Position numbers and translations under genes: made by a program. Under the pieces are notes generated by a model, which did not search any database, was not told the origin of the DNA, and worked only from the letters and a program-made list of their open reading frames with translations. From an uncultured Bacteroidota bacterium (GTDB lineage: Bacteria > Bacteroidota > Bacteroidia > Bacteroidales > UBA12481), in NCBI GenBank assembly GCA_903919065.1, contig CAIXHD010000325.1, forward strand, positions 1 to 44,478: DNA of 44,478 nt, in the 5' to 3' direction. This document shows, one piece after another, positions 16,238 to 25,112 of the stretch. Positions within the stretch are counted from its first letter, which is position 1. Every line of letters starts with the position of its first letter.

Positions 16238-17236
16238 ATGAAGGACATACTGCACCAACTTTTCGAATATAAAACCCTCACCCGCCAGGAAGCGGAGGAG
16301 GTACTGCGGCAAATAGCATCAGGACAGGTGAATGAGACTCAGATGGCCGTGTTTATGGCGGTGTTCCTGATGAGGAGTATCACCGTGGAAGAACTGATCG
16401 GTTTCCGCGAGGCGTTGAAATCGTTGGCGGTTCCGGTGGATTTATCGGAATACAATACAATAGATCTTTGCGGTACCGGTGGCGATGGCAAGAATACGTT
16501 CAATATTTCCACCCTATCGTCTTTTGTTCTGGCCGGTGCCGGGGCAAAAGTCGCCAAACACGGGAATTATGGGGTATCGTCCGCTTGCGGTTCATCAAAT
16601 GTTCTGGAATATTCAGGATATAAGTTCTCCAACGATCAGGCCAAGCTAAAAAGAGAGATCGAGGAAGCCGGTATCTGCTTTCTGCATGCCCCGCTCTTTA
16701 ACCCGGCCATGAAAAACATTGCTCCGGTGAGGCGCCAGCTGGGAATCAAGACCTTCTTTAATATACTTGGGCCCATGATTAACCCTTCGACACCGCAAAA
16801 TCAACTGGTTGGTGTGTTCAGCCTGGAACTCGCGCGCGTGTATCAATACTTATATCAGGAACTCGATGTAAATTATGCCATTATACATTCCTTAGATGGA
16901 TATGACGAGATTTCACTCACCTCACCTTTCAAGCTGATTACCAAGCAGGGAGAGAAAATTATGGAACCATCGGAACTTGGTTTCGAAAGGATCACTGCTG
17001 ACCAGATTTTCGGTGGAAATACCGTTGAGGAGGCAGCATCGATATTCCACCGGATAATTAATGGGAATGGTACTGCCGCAGAGAAGAATGTTGTCATAGC
17101 GAATTCGGCGATTGCACTTAATGTCATGGACCAAGGGAAATCATTGGAAGAATGCCTTTCTGAGGCACGCGAATCGCTCGAATCAGGGAAGGCACTACGA
17201 GCTTTCCAACGACTAATTGAGCTTAATGAAAATTAA
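16238..17236 (+). CDS. trpD: Anthranilate phosphoribosyltransferase
   Basis: Transfers the phosphoribosyl group of PRPP to anthranilate, the second step of the pathway. The 332-residue protein has the PRPP loop CGTGGDGKNTFNIST, the anthranilate site KHGNYGVSSACGSSN and NPAMKNIAPVRRQLGIKTFFN. The start at 16238 (MKDILHQLFEYK) is chosen because the longer in-frame alternative would translate heptamer repeats. It is separated from trpG by a 270-bp gap full of repeats, yet remains in operon order. Confidence 0.96.
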   Translation: MKDILHQLFEYKTLTRQEAEEVLRQIASGQVNETQMAVFMAVFLMRSITVEELIGFREALKSLAVPVDLSEYNTIDLCGTGGDGKNTFNISTLSSFVLAGAGAKVAKHGNYGVSSACGSSNVLEYSGYKFSNDQAKLKREIEEAGICFLHAPLFNPAMKNIAPVRRQLGIKTFFNILGPMINPSTPQNQLVGVFSLELARVYQYLYQELDVNYAIIHSLDGYDEISLTSPFKLITKQGEKIMEPSELGFERITADQIFGGNTVEEAASIFHRIINGNGTAAEKNVVIANSAIALNVMDQGKSLEECLSEARESLESGKALRAFQRLIELNEN

Positions 17237-17278
17237 TATGGAAGAGATTCAAATACCAGTTTTGTCCGGATCGAAAGT

Positions 17279-17399
17279 TGTACCCACCCCGGCCCTCCCT
17301 AAAAAAGGGAGGGAGTCTGATTCGATGCTTCCTTTGTACACAATCAACCAGGAGCACAATTCCCCTCCCGGTTTCAGGGAGGGGCCAGGGGTGGGTACA
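17279..17399. mobile_element. Palindromic repeat element between trpD and trpC
   Basis: Arms starting TGTACCCACCCCGG (17279) and ending CCAGGGGTGGGTACA (to 17399) form an inverted repeat of about 22-24 bp. Each end also holds its own small hairpin: CCCTCCCT/AGGGAGGG on the left and CCCCTCCC/GGGAGGGG on the right. It is non-coding and about 121 bp long, a MITE-like element. Confidence 0.7.
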
Positions 17400-17410
17400 T
17401 CTCAGCTCAC

Positions 17411-17445
17411 CCGAAACCTGAAACCCGATACCCGATACCATATAC
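17411..17445 (+). repeat. 7-bp degenerate tandem array (CCGATAC type)
   Basis: Units CCGAAAC, CTGAAAC, CCGATAC, CCGATAC, CATATAC, ending four bases before the trpC ATG. Confidence 0.75.
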
Positions 17446-17449
17446 CCCA

Positions 17450-18244
17450 ATGAACATACTCGCCAACATAGCCGCCCATAAACGTCTGGAAGTCGCGGAG
17501 CGACGGGTGCTCTTCCCCGTGACCCACCTCGTTCAGAGTACTCTGTTCGACAGGGTTCCGATATCAATGGCAGAACATCTGCTCAGGAAGGGAGCATCTG
17601 GAATCATAGCGGAATTCAAGAAGATGAGCCCATCAAAGGGTATCATACATGCCGGGGCAAGGGTTGAAGAAATTACTTCGGGATATATTCAAGCAGGAGC
17701 ATCAGCTTTGTCGGTTCTCACGGATACCAAGTTTTTCGGGGGCTCCAATGAGGATCTTATGGCGGCCCGTAAGGTTAACAGCTGCCCGATTCTGCGCAAA
17801 GATTTCGTGGTGGATCCGTATCAGATTATCGAGGCTAAATCAATCGGTGCCGATGTTATCCTGCTGATTGCGGCAATATTAACTCCGGCGGAGACTTTAG
17901 AATTGGCAACGCTGGCCCGGACGCTTGGGATGGAAACTATCCTCGAAGTTCATGGTGAGTCGGAAATGGGTCACCTGAACGATCAGATAAATATTCTTGG
18001 AGTCAATAACCGGAACCTTGCAGATTTCAAGGTGTCTCTCGATATTTCGATAGGCCTCTCTGAATTAATTCCGGATGGAGTACTGGCCATATCTGAAAGT
18101 GGCATTCATCAGCCTGCGGATATTTTTATGCTAAGAAAATATGGCTATAAAGGATTTCTGATTGGAGAACAGTTCATGTCGACCGATAATCCTGCCGCTG
18201 CATGCGCGGCCTTCATATCAGAATTAAAAGAGGGAGAGAAATAA
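17450..18244 (+). CDS. trpC: Indole-3-glycerol-phosphate synthase
   Basis: Closes the ring of carboxyphenylamino-deoxyribulose phosphate with loss of CO2. This 264-residue TIM barrel has the family motifs EFKKMSPSKG, YIQAGASALSVLTD, LRKDFVVDPYQI, EVHGESE, LGVNNRNL and SESGIHQPADI. It is a single-function protein, not fused to TrpF as in E. coli. The start follows a heptamer array; the stop overlaps the trpF start (TAATG). Confidence 0.96.
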   Translation: MNILANIAAHKRLEVAERRVLFPVTHLVQSTLFDRVPISMAEHLLRKGASGIIAEFKKMSPSKGIIHAGARVEEITSGYIQAGASALSVLTDTKFFGGSNEDLMAARKVNSCPILRKDFVVDPYQIIEAKSIGADVILLIAAILTPAETLELATLARTLGMETILEVHGESEMGHLNDQINILGVNNRNLADFKVSLDISIGLSELIPDGVLAISESGIHQPADIFMLRKYGYKGFLIGEQFMSTDNPAAACAAFISELKEGEK

Positions 18245-18921
18245 TGAGCAGGTTGGTAAAAATATGTGGACTGCGGGATCCTGAGAATATTCGGGAGGTG
18301 TTAAAGCTTAATCCGGATTTTGCCGGCCTGATATTTCACCCTGCATCACCTCGCTGTGTCACAGACCTTGACAGCTTAAGATTCCTCAACCAAATTAACC
18401 CCCCGGTTCACATTATCACCGCTAATACATCGCAAACCCCTGGTACCCCCACCGCACGAACTAAAGTAATTGGAGTTTTTGTGGACCCGGAGGTTCGGAA
18501 TATTCTTGAAATTACAAAGGTTCTGCACCTCGATGCCATTCAGCTTCATGGATCGGAAACACCGGAAACCTGCAAAGCCATTCGCGACATTGGATTTATG
18601 ATTATCAAGGCTTTCGGAATAAAACCAGGATTCGACTTTACCTCGATAAGTGCTTTTGACGAGTCCGTTGATTATTTTCTTTTTGATACAGCCAGTTCGA
18701 AACATGGGGGAACCGGGTTACAGTTCGACTGGGCACTTTTGGATGAATATCAGGGAAAAACTCCATGGATACTAAGCGGAGGAATATCTCCGGAGACCAA
18801 TGAATTCCCTACGCACAAGCTTATGGCAGGTGTCGATCTGAACTCCAGGTTTGAGATCGCCCCGGGCATTAAGGATATCGGATTATTGAAAAAGTTTATA
18901 AAAAAATTCAGAGATGAGTAA
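18244..18921 (+). CDS. trpF: Phosphoribosylanthranilate isomerase
   Basis: Performs the Amadori rearrangement of phosphoribosylanthranilate. The 225-residue barrel begins [16 protein letters not shown], with the catalytic Cys in KICGLRD (C8), and has [29 protein letters not shown] (catalytic Asp) and [11 protein letters not shown]. The start at 18244 shares one base with the trpC stop, which supports translational coupling. Its end overlaps trpB by eight bases. Confidence 0.95.
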   Translation: MSRLVKICGLRDPENIREVLKLNPDFAGLIFHPASPRCVTDLDSLRFLNQINPPVHIITANTSQTPGTPTARTKVIGVFVDPEVRNILEITKVLHLDAIQLHGSETPETCKAIRDIGFMIIKAFGIKPGFDFTSISAFDESVDYFLFDTASSKHGGTGLQFDWALLDEYQGKTPWILSGGISPETNEFPTHKLMAGVDLNSRFEIAPGIKDIGLLKKFIKKFRDE

Positions 18922-20113
18922 ATCGAAATACAGCCCGGACAGCGACGGGTATTACGGAGAGTTCGGCGGAGCTTTCATACCGGAAATGCTGGTGCCGAAT
19001 ATTACCGAATTGCGGGAAAACTATCTGAAAATCACTGAGAGTGAAGAGTTTATTAAGGAATTTCACCATTTGCTCAGAGATTATACCGGAAGACCAACCC
19101 CGCTCTACTTTGCCAAAAGATTGTCTGAAAAATATCAGACCAACATTCACCTTAAGCGCGAGGATCTCAATCATACCGGGGCACACAAGATCAATAACAC
19201 GATCGGTCAGGTTCTTCTTGCAGAGAAACTTGGCAAAAAAAGGATCATTGCCGAAACCGGCGCCGGTCAGCATGGGGTGGCCACCGCAACGGTTTGCGCG
19301 CTGAAAGGGCTGGAATGCGTGGTATACATGGGAGCGCTCGATGTTGAGCGGCAGGCTCCTAATGTGACAAAAATGAAGATGCTCGGGGCTACCGTTGTGC
19401 CGGTTGAATCTGGCAATAAGACGCTGAAAGACGCGACAAATGAGGCAATGCGCGACTGGATCAATCACCCTGAGGATACGTATTATATTATCGGATCGGT
19501 AGTGGGGCCACATCCCTACCCCGACCTGGTAGCCAGAATGCAATCGGTTATCAGTTATGAAATCTCACTGCAATTGAATACGCACATTGGCCGCTCGTTC
19601 CCCGATTATGTTCTGGCCTGCGTGGGTGGTGGAAGCAATGCAGCCGGTGGATTTTACCATTTTCTCGAAAACCCCGCAGTTAAGCTGATAGGTGCCGAGG
19701 CGGCAGGCAAGGGCATTGAAACATCGGAAACAGCAGCCACACTGGCTTTGGGTAAGACAGGCATACTCCACGGAAGTAAATCAAAATTGATACAGGACAG
19801 TTACGGTCAGGTTATTGAGCCCTACTCGATATCAGCCGGACTGGATTACCCCGGTGTTGGTCCGCTGCATTCCTATCTGCAAGCAACAGGAAGATGTACG
19901 TATATCCCAGTGACTGATCAGGAGGCATTGGACGCAGCTATGGAGCTGACCCAGCTTGAAGGAATTATTCCGGCACTGGAATCGGCCCATGCTTTGGCAC
20001 TTTTGTCGAAACAAACATGGAACCGGAGCCATCATATGGTGATCATTCTCTCGGGCCGGGGAGACAAGGACATGGATACTTACAGCAAATATTTCAGTCA
20101 TGAATCGCATTGA
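18914..20113 (+). CDS. trpB: Tryptophan synthase beta chain
   Basis: Joins indole and serine to make tryptophan using pyridoxal phosphate. The 399-residue protein is of the TrpB1 type, with [13 protein letters not shown] at the start, the PLP lysine K92 in [22 protein letters not shown], the phosphate loop GGGSNA, and HSYLQATGR. It overlaps trpF by eight bases and trpA by fourteen, as expected for subunits made together. Confidence 0.97.
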   Translation: MSKSKYSPDSDGYYGEFGGAFIPEMLVPNITELRENYLKITESEEFIKEFHHLLRDYTGRPTPLYFAKRLSEKYQTNIHLKREDLNHTGAHKINNTIGQVLLAEKLGKKRIIAETGAGQHGVATATVCALKGLECVVYMGALDVERQAPNVTKMKMLGATVVPVESGNKTLKDATNEAMRDWINHPEDTYYIIGSVVGPHPYPDLVARMQSVISYEISLQLNTHIGRSFPDYVLACVGGGSNAAGGFYHFLENPAVKLIGAEAAGKGIETSETAATLALGKTGILHGSKSKLIQDSYGQVIEPYSISAGLDYPGVGPLHSYLQATGRCTYIPVTDQEALDAAMELTQLEGIIPALESAHALALLSKQTWNRSHHMVIILSGRGDKDMDTYSKYFSHESH

Positions 20114-20954
20114 TGAACTTTTTACCCGCAAACAGGAATCCGTTTTATCCATCTATTTTACTGCGGGTTATCCTGAACTAAACGATACAACTCACCTTAT
20201 TTCGGGTCTCGAAAAAGCCGGTGCCGATCTGATCGAAATCGGATTTCCATTTTCTGATCCGGTTGCTGACGGTCCGGTTATTCAGGCCAGCAGCCATCAG
20301 GCTTTAGAGAACGGAATGAACCTTGATATCCTTTTCGAGCAGCTCTTGAGCATAAAAGCCACCAGTTCCATTCCAAAAATTATGATGGGGTATTTCAACA
20401 CGGTTTATCAGTATGGAGTTGATCGATTTATCAGTAAATGCGCTACAAGCGGAGTGGATGGAGTGATTATTCCTGACCTTCCACCAGAGGTTTATGAAAA
20501 GGAGTATCGGCAATCATTTGAGGCAGCTGGGATACACACAATTTTCCTGGTTGCACCGCAGACCACTCCCGAACGTGCGGAGTATCTCCAGGCATTGACC
20601 AAAGGATTTTTATACCAGCTTTCCATGTCGGGTACCACGGGCAATCCCGTTGTTGGTGAGGCACAAATGGTTGTAGGGGAGGACCCGAGTGTCATCCCAC
20701 AAACGAACGGTATGCCAGTGATGATTGGGTTCGGAATACACGATCATGCAACCTTTGAGATGGCCTGCCGGCATGCGAACGGGGCGATTATCGGGACTGC
20801 GTTTATACGGCACCTTGCAACTTTGGAAGAAGACGGGAGACAGGAGACAAGAGACATAAGACAAAAGACATTAGACATTAGACAAGAGACAGGAGACAGA
20901 GGACGGGAGATTGGGGAAATCTGCAAGGGGTTTATTGATAAGATCAGGGGCTGA
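20100..20954 (+). CDS. trpA: Tryptophan synthase alpha chain with repeat-derived tail
   Basis: Cleaves indole-3-glycerol phosphate and passes indole to TrpB. The barrel has catalytic E46 in [15 protein letters not shown] and D57, then [22 protein letters not shown]-like sequence ([16 protein letters not shown]), FLVAPQTT and GFGIHD. At 284 residues it is longer than usual (about 255-268). Residues about 244-272 ([21 protein letters not shown]) are encoded by a 7-bp DNA repeat and have a 7-residue period; the native ending [12 protein letters not shown] follows them, so the array was inserted inside the last loop or helix. The reading frame is kept because 12 units equal 84 bases. Confidence 0.95.
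   Translation: MNRIDELFTRKQESVLSIYFTAGYPELNDTTHLISGLEKAGADLIEIGFPFSDPVADGPVIQASSHQALENGMNLDILFEQLLSIKATSSIPKIMMGYFNTVYQYGVDRFISKCATSGVDGVIIPDLPPEVYEKEYRQSFEAAGIHTIFLVAPQTTPERAEYLQALTKGFLYQLSMSGTTGNPVVGEAQMVVGEDPSVIPQTNGMPVMIGFGIHDHATFEMACRHANGAIIGTAFIRHLATLEEDGRQETRDIRQKTLDIRQETGDRGREIGEICKGFIDKIRG
20829..20912 (+). repeat. In-frame 7-bp tandem array (NNAGACA type) inside trpA
   Basis: Twelve units in phase: GAAGACG, GGAGACA, GGAGACA, AGAGACA, TAAGACA, AAAGACA, TTAGACA, TTAGACA, AGAGACA, GGAGACA, GAGGACG, GGAGATT. Total 84 bp, divisible by three, translated without a stop. Confidence 0.85.
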
Positions 20955-20964
20955 CAATAGACTA

Positions 20965-21347
20965 AGTACGACAGCGTAAAGGTGCTTCCAACCGGTCCAG
21001 TACGGCAGCGCGAACGTACTCCCAACTATTTCTGTACGGCAGCGTAAAGGTCCCCGCGTTCGCGAGGATGACAGAAAAGGGCTTCCTAATTAGGAAAGCT
21101 TGAAAAAGAACGCACTTACCAGAAATTTCTGCAAACGCATTCTTCCAGCAATTTCAGCAAAAGCGTTCTTCCAGGTACTTTCAGGTAATTAAGCAAAATC
21201 GTTCTTCCAGAATGTGTCCTACGTAGCATTCCTTTTCTGTCATCCTCGCGAACGCGGGGACCTCTACGCTATCGTACTCAGGGATTTGAGAGCACCTTTA
21301 CGCTGCCGTACTGAGTTAATTGGGCGCACCTTTACGCTGTCGTAGTA
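20965..21347. repeat. Composite inverted-repeat element downstream of trpA
   Basis: This fills the 449-bp gap after trpA; no gene is seen. The left half has three related segments around GTACGGCAGCGTAAAGG (20965, 21000, 21034), the third continuing into CCCCGCGTTCGCGAGGATGA to 21080. The right half (21231-21347) is their reverse complement, including a nearly perfect 47-bp arm pair. The centre (21124-21219) holds three units of about 26 bp (TTTCTGCAAA..GCGTTCTTCCAG). A partial second copy is at 28780-29080. A small non-autonomous mobile element or a structured RNA are both possible. Confidence 0.75.
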
Positions 21348-21374
21348 ATGCCAACCGGGTCATCCATCTTCAAC

Positions 21375-21409
21375 CCGATACCCGATACCTGATACCCGAC
21401 ACCCTATAC
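21375..21409 (+). repeat. 7-bp tandem array (CCGATAC type) supplying the nitroreductase stop
   Basis: Units CCGATAC, CCGATAC, CTGATAC, CCGACAC, CCTATAC. On the minus strand, the TAG stop of the nitroreductase gene (21404-21406) is read from the last unit. Confidence 0.75.
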
Positions 21410-22321
21410 CCAATCAACATTGGCGAAGCTCCGCTTGATTCCCATTTTATATTTGACAGCCGGATAACCCATGATCAGGATCAGACCCTCCTTGCTTTTG
21501 TATCGGATGCCGTGAGATTTTCTAAATTTCTCAGCTGCTCTTCCGCTCTGGATAAACGGATGAACCCCTCCTAGCATGCACGTTCCCAACCCCAGCGATT
21601 CCGCTGCAAGCATGGCATAGGTGGCTGCAACAATTGGATCAGCGGGATCAGAATAGGGAGATCCATAGAAATACAAAGCAGCTGGAGCATCATAGGTAAC
21701 AAGGTTCTCCCCCTTTTCTTTTGATTCAATGAAGATGCTCATCATTTGTTTTACAAAGCTCCTGAACAAGAGGTCATTCTCCTTTCCCCAGAATGGCCGG
21801 GCAAGAGTCAAAAACCAATCTGAAGACATCCACCGAAGGCCCTTCAGGAAGTCGCAATAATCAAAACTGAATTTTCTGACCTTTTCTGCACTATCCAAAA
21901 CTAACACGTTAACATCCGAAGGAGGAAGTCCCATCGGTGCCTGAGATGCAGCCTCTATAATTTTCATAAGAATCTCCCGTTCAACCGGCTTATCCTTGAA
22001 TTCCCTCATACTTCTGCGTCGCTGCAATAGCTTCAGATAGGGACCGAAAGCAGTCGCCTCATCTTTGTGAGGCAATGGAAAAAGATCAGTTCCGGAAGTG
22101 AACCGGCCTTCAATTTTGATTGCACCTTGCGGACAAATGGCCATGCAATGTCCGCAGCCGATGCATCCAAAAACAGGATTCCCGGATTTTGCCACTTTCC
22201 CATCAATTAATTCCAGGCTAAAATCCTTACAAACAGATACGCAGAGACCGCAACCTTTGCACATATCCGAATTAAAGAGGATTTGCGCCTCCTCACAGGT
22301 GCGGGTAGTTGGAATTGCCAT
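21404..22321 (-). CDS. Ferredoxin-nitroreductase fusion
   Basis: A cytoplasmic redox enzyme of 305 residues. Residues about 15-72 form a two-cluster ferredoxin domain: CKGCGLCVSVCKD and CIGCGHCMAICPQG. Residues about 90-300 form a nitroreductase (FMN) domain with RRRSMREFKDKPVE (FMN phosphate contact), APMGLPPSDVNVLVL and AAESLGLGTCMLGGVHP. The built-in ferredoxin replaces NAD(P)H as electron donor; natural substrates of this common anaerobe family are uncertain. The final residues FANVDWV and the stop lie in a heptamer array. It is the last gene of a three-gene minus-strand run. Confidence 0.93.
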   Translation of the reverse strand: MAIPTTRTCEEAQILFNSDMCKGCGLCVSVCKDFSLELIDGKVAKSGNPVFGCIGCGHCMAICPQGAIKIEGRFTSGTDLFPLPHKDEATAFGPYLKLLQRRRSMREFKDKPVEREILMKIIEAASQAPMGLPPSDVNVLVLDSAEKVRKFSFDYCDFLKGLRWMSSDWFLTLARPFWGKENDLLFRSFVKQMMSIFIESKEKGENLVTYDAPAALYFYGSPYSDPADPIVAATYAMLAAESLGLGTCMLGGVHPFIQSGRAAEKFRKSHGIRYKSKEGLILIMGYPAVKYKMGIKRSFANVDWV

Positions 22322-22325
22322 GTGA

Positions 22326-23081
22326 TTATTTTTGCGCTATTATCAGCATCTCGAAATTATCTGTTGTGAGCACTTCCTCACGGCTGAAGGCGCCAAGTTT
22401 TCCTCCACAGATAGTAACATTTTTAAAACCGATTGACTTCAGCAGCCAGGTAATTTCAGATGGAACATAGTATCGCTCATTGCAGTTAAGTACCTTTCTA
22501 TTTCCCATATCATCGGTCATTTCATAGGTGGAGAACTGGCGAAAAGTCATGAGATCAAATCTTACGTCATCTGTCACCCCCATTGAATCACCTGAATCCA
22601 GAAAGTCTTTAACCGAGTGATAGAGAGGAAACAGTCCGCTCAATGTTGTGAAAATCAGTTTCCCATTATCATTCAATGAGTTAAAGGCATTTTGCAGGAT
22701 ACGGAAGTTCATTTCATCTGTCTCCATCAGGGGGAATGCTCCTTCGCAGATCATGATAGCAAGATCGAATTCCCCTTTAAAATCAAAGTCCCGGGCATCT
22801 TTCCTTAAAAAGGGAATCTCAAGATTTCTTGAAGCTGCGTTATTTCTTGCTTTTGCCAGTTGAGCTTCGGATAAATCAATTCCGGTGACATTATATCCGC
22901 GTGAAGCCAATTCAATAGTATGACGCCCCGTACCACAGCCAACATCAAGAATTTTCAAGGATTTATCATAACCACATTCTTTTTCGAAAAAATCGACCTC
23001 GCCGATAGTTCCTTGCGTAAAAACTTCATTTTCATAGCTATCCGCAGAATTTTCAAATAACTCCTCGTACCATTGTTTCAT
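22326..23081 (-). CDS. Class I SAM-dependent methyltransferase
   Basis: A 251-residue Rossmann-type methyltransferase. Motif I is ILDVGCGTGRHTIEL (residues 44-58), motif II GYNVTGIDLSEAQLAKAR, then FLRKDARDFDFKGEFDLAIMICEGAFPL. The acceptor site is not recognisable; relatives act on small molecules. It shares four bases with the upstream AlkD-like gene and is four bases from the nitroreductase gene, so the three are one transcription unit. Confidence 0.9.
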   Translation of the reverse strand: MKQWYEELFENSADSYENEVFTQGTIGEVDFFEKECGYDKSLKILDVGCGTGRHTIELASRGYNVTGIDLSEAQLAKARNNAASRNLEIPFLRKDARDFDFKGEFDLAIMICEGAFPLMETDEMNFRILQNAFNSLNDNGKLIFTTLSGLFPLYHSVKDFLDSGDSMGVTDDVRFDLMTFRQFSTYEMTDDMGNRKVLNCNERYYVPSEITWLLKSIGFKNVTICGGKLGAFSREEVLTTDNFEMLIIAQK

Positions 23082-23791
23082 TTTTCCCTCCTGAAGCGCA
23101 GGCGCTCCTCTTTAGTCATTTTTTCAGTTGCATATTGAATGATCAGTCGCGGTGCGGAGTTCTTATGTTTTTCCAGAAATTTCTCCGTCACCTCCCGATT
23201 AACTTTCCACGCCTCGCGAAGAAACCATCCCGTTCCCTGGTGCACTTCACGTTCCGGATCGGTCATCAGCGGTTCGATAAAATCAAACAAAGTAATTATA
23301 TCAGGAGTGGTCTTCAACGATTTGATCAGGGTCACCGGAACGCAACGGCGTTGAAATTTGAACTCGGAGATCAGCCAAGGAATAAAGTCATCAATAGTAA
23401 TAACCTTTTGCTTAACCAGATCAGGCAGAATCCACATACCGAGCATATCAGCGTGTGCCCAGTTATGTATCCCAAAAACAAACCAGCCTTCGATGGCATG
23501 AAAAACTGCGGGAACATAATTTTTCTTCCGGTATTCGAGCATCATCAGGACAAATCCTGTTTCTTCATATTTTTCGGATACCACCAGGTCAGGAGCAGCC
23601 TCAAGAATCAGAGGAATGTCTATGGTTTTATCCGCCAGCAACTCCTTGACCTTGGCTTCCACCATGCCATTTGCCAATCCGTAGGCATTAAACTCGCCCT
23701 TGAAATATCGGCTGTACTTTAACACGATGGCCGGATCGGCATTAGCCAGGCAAAACTTACGAATTTCGATGATCAACTCCTTGGAATTCAT
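23078..23791 (-). CDS. DNA alkylation repair (AlkD-like HEAT-repeat) protein
   Basis: A 237-residue all-helical protein of the AlkD family, which removes positively charged alkylated bases without flipping them out. Features include SRYFKGEFNAYGLANG near the start, WAHADMLGMWILPDLV, and the Arg/Trp-rich segment DPEREVHQGTGWFLREAWK typical of the family's DNA-contact face. It heads the run with the methyltransferase and nitroreductase. A -7 box lies 30 bases upstream. The substrate range of this subgroup is unknown. Confidence 0.85.
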   Translation of the reverse strand: MNSKELIIEIRKFCLANADPAIVLKYSRYFKGEFNAYGLANGMVEAKVKELLADKTIDIPLILEAAPDLVVSEKYEETGFVLMMLEYRKKNYVPAVFHAIEGWFVFGIHNWAHADMLGMWILPDLVKQKVITIDDFIPWLISEFKFQRRCVPVTLIKSLKTTPDIITLFDFIEPLMTDPEREVHQGTGWFLREAWKVNREVTEKFLEKHKNSAPRLIIQYATEKMTKEERLRFRREK

Positions 23792-23821
23792 AGCATTCAG
23801 CTTAATTAGTCACCTCTTAAG

Positions 23822-23829
23822 CAAAGATA
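23822..23829 (-). promoter_or_regulatory. Possible -7 box for the AlkD-methyltransferase-nitroreductase run
   Basis: On the minus strand TATCTTTG matches TAnnTTTG exactly, with a predicted leader of about 24 bases before the AlkD-like start at 23791. A TTG at the right -33 distance is not seen. Confidence 0.4.
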
Positions 23830-23882
23830 TGAAAAACCGCTATTTTTATAGGTATTCAAGTCATCCCAAAAAGCAATCCAAC

Positions 23883-25112
23883 ATGTATGCGCATTTGCTA
23901 AAATTTTCAGCCTTCATCTTTCTCCTGATCCCCTTCGCAGGAATAAATGCGCAGAAACCAGCGTTAAAATTCATTGATAATTCACCTGGATATGATATTG
24001 CCGCCTACTATTTTCCGAATTACCATAATGATGATTCGCGGAATCAATTACGCTATGGCAAAGGTTGGTCGGAATGGGAATTGGTGAAGAATGCCCAGCC
24101 CCGTTTTGATGGTCACAAACAGCCCAAAATTCCTCTCTGGGGCTATACCAATGAGTCGGATCCTGATGTCATGGAAATGAAGATCAACGCCGCATCAAAA
24201 TATGGTGTCGATGTATTTATTTACGATTGGTATTATTACAACGATGGCCCATTTTTAGAAAAGGGGTTGGAAAATGGCTTTCTCAAGGTTAAGAACAACA
24301 ATAAAGTCAGATTTGCTTTGATGTGGGCCAATCACGACTGGGTTGATCTTTTCCCGCGGAATCCTGAAACGGGAACAGCTCCTCTGTTTTATCCGGGAAC
24401 CATTACCCCTGAAACTTTTGATAAAATGACGGATTACATCATATCCGCCTATTTCAGTCAGCCAACTTATTGGAAAGTAGATGGTAGTCCGTATTTCTCA
24501 ATTTATGAGTTATTCAAGTTCGTGGAAAGCATGGGTGGTAAGGAAGGAGCAAAGGTGGCTTTGGAAAAATTCCGGGCGAAGACAAAAAAAGCAGGATTCA
24601 GAGATTTACATCTGAATGCCGTTGTATGGGGGATTCAGATTCTGCCCAATGAAACCGAATTAAAAGAACCATCGCAATTGCTTGATTTTCTGTCGTTCAA
24701 CAGCACAACTTCCTATGTATGGATTCATCATGTAGGGTTGGATAATTTCCCCCAAACAGATTACAAGGTGGTTCAGGATAAGTATTCTGAGTTTTGCGAG
24801 CAATATGTAAAAACAGTTAAACAACCCTATTATCCTAATGTCACCGTAGGCTGGGATGCAACACCACGCTGCAGTCAGAAAGTCGATTTTCGCAATATGG
24901 GATATCCCTGCATGGCGGTGATGAACAACAATTCCCCAGAAAATTTTCAAAATGCTCTGGAGGCCAGCAAATCCTGGACGGATAAAAATCTGAAAAACAA
25001 CAAGATAATTACCATAAACAGCTGGAATGAATGGACAGAGGGCAGTTATCTTGAGCCGGAAAGAGAGTCCGGCTATCAATATTTGGAGGCAATAAAGTCA
25101 GTATTCAAATAA
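23883..25112 (+). CDS. Secreted WbsX / GH99-like protein
   Basis: A 409-residue exported protein of the WbsX family, a TIM-barrel related to endo-mannosidases of family GH99. The start at 23883 is chosen because it gives a clean signal peptide (MYAHLLKFSAFIFLLIPFAGINAQ); longer starts do not. Family motifs: AAYYFPNYHND, GKGWSEWELVKNAQPRFDGH, FIYDWYYYNDGPFLEKGLE, FALMWANHDW, SYVWIHH, TVGWDATPR and the end INSWNEWTEGSYLEPE. Relatives modify or cleave polysaccharide in O-antigen or uptake loci; the signal peptide points to glycan hydrolysis here. The gene overlaps the convergent AbiEii-like gene by eight bases. Confidence 0.88.
   Translation: MYAHLLKFSAFIFLLIPFAGINAQKPALKFIDNSPGYDIAAYYFPNYHNDDSRNQLRYGKGWSEWELVKNAQPRFDGHKQPKIPLWGYTNESDPDVMEMKINAASKYGVDVFIYDWYYYNDGPFLEKGLENGFLKVKNNNKVRFALMWANHDWVDLFPRNPETGTAPLFYPGTITPETFDKMTDYIISAYFSQPTYWKVDGSPYFSIYELFKFVESMGGKEGAKVALEKFRAKTKKAGFRDLHLNAVVWGIQILPNETELKEPSQLLDFLSFNSTTSYVWIHHVGLDNFPQTDYKVVQDKYSEFCEQYVKTVKQPYYPNVTVGWDATPRCSQKVDFRNMGYPCMAVMNNNSPENFQNALEASKSWTDKNLKNNKIITINSWNEWTEGSYLEPERESGYQYLEAIKSVFK

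Noticed and set aside
18908-19543. 211-codon minus-strand frame opposite trpB
   Set aside because: Antisense shadow of a strongly conserved gene; no recognisable motifs.
21124-21219. CRISPR array
   Set aside because: The units of about 26 bp are imperfect, directly adjacent without spacers, and lie inside an inverted-repeat element without cas genes.
23135-23722. 195-codon plus-strand frame opposite the AlkD-like gene
   Set aside because: The minus-strand protein matches a family and fits an operon; this frame does not.
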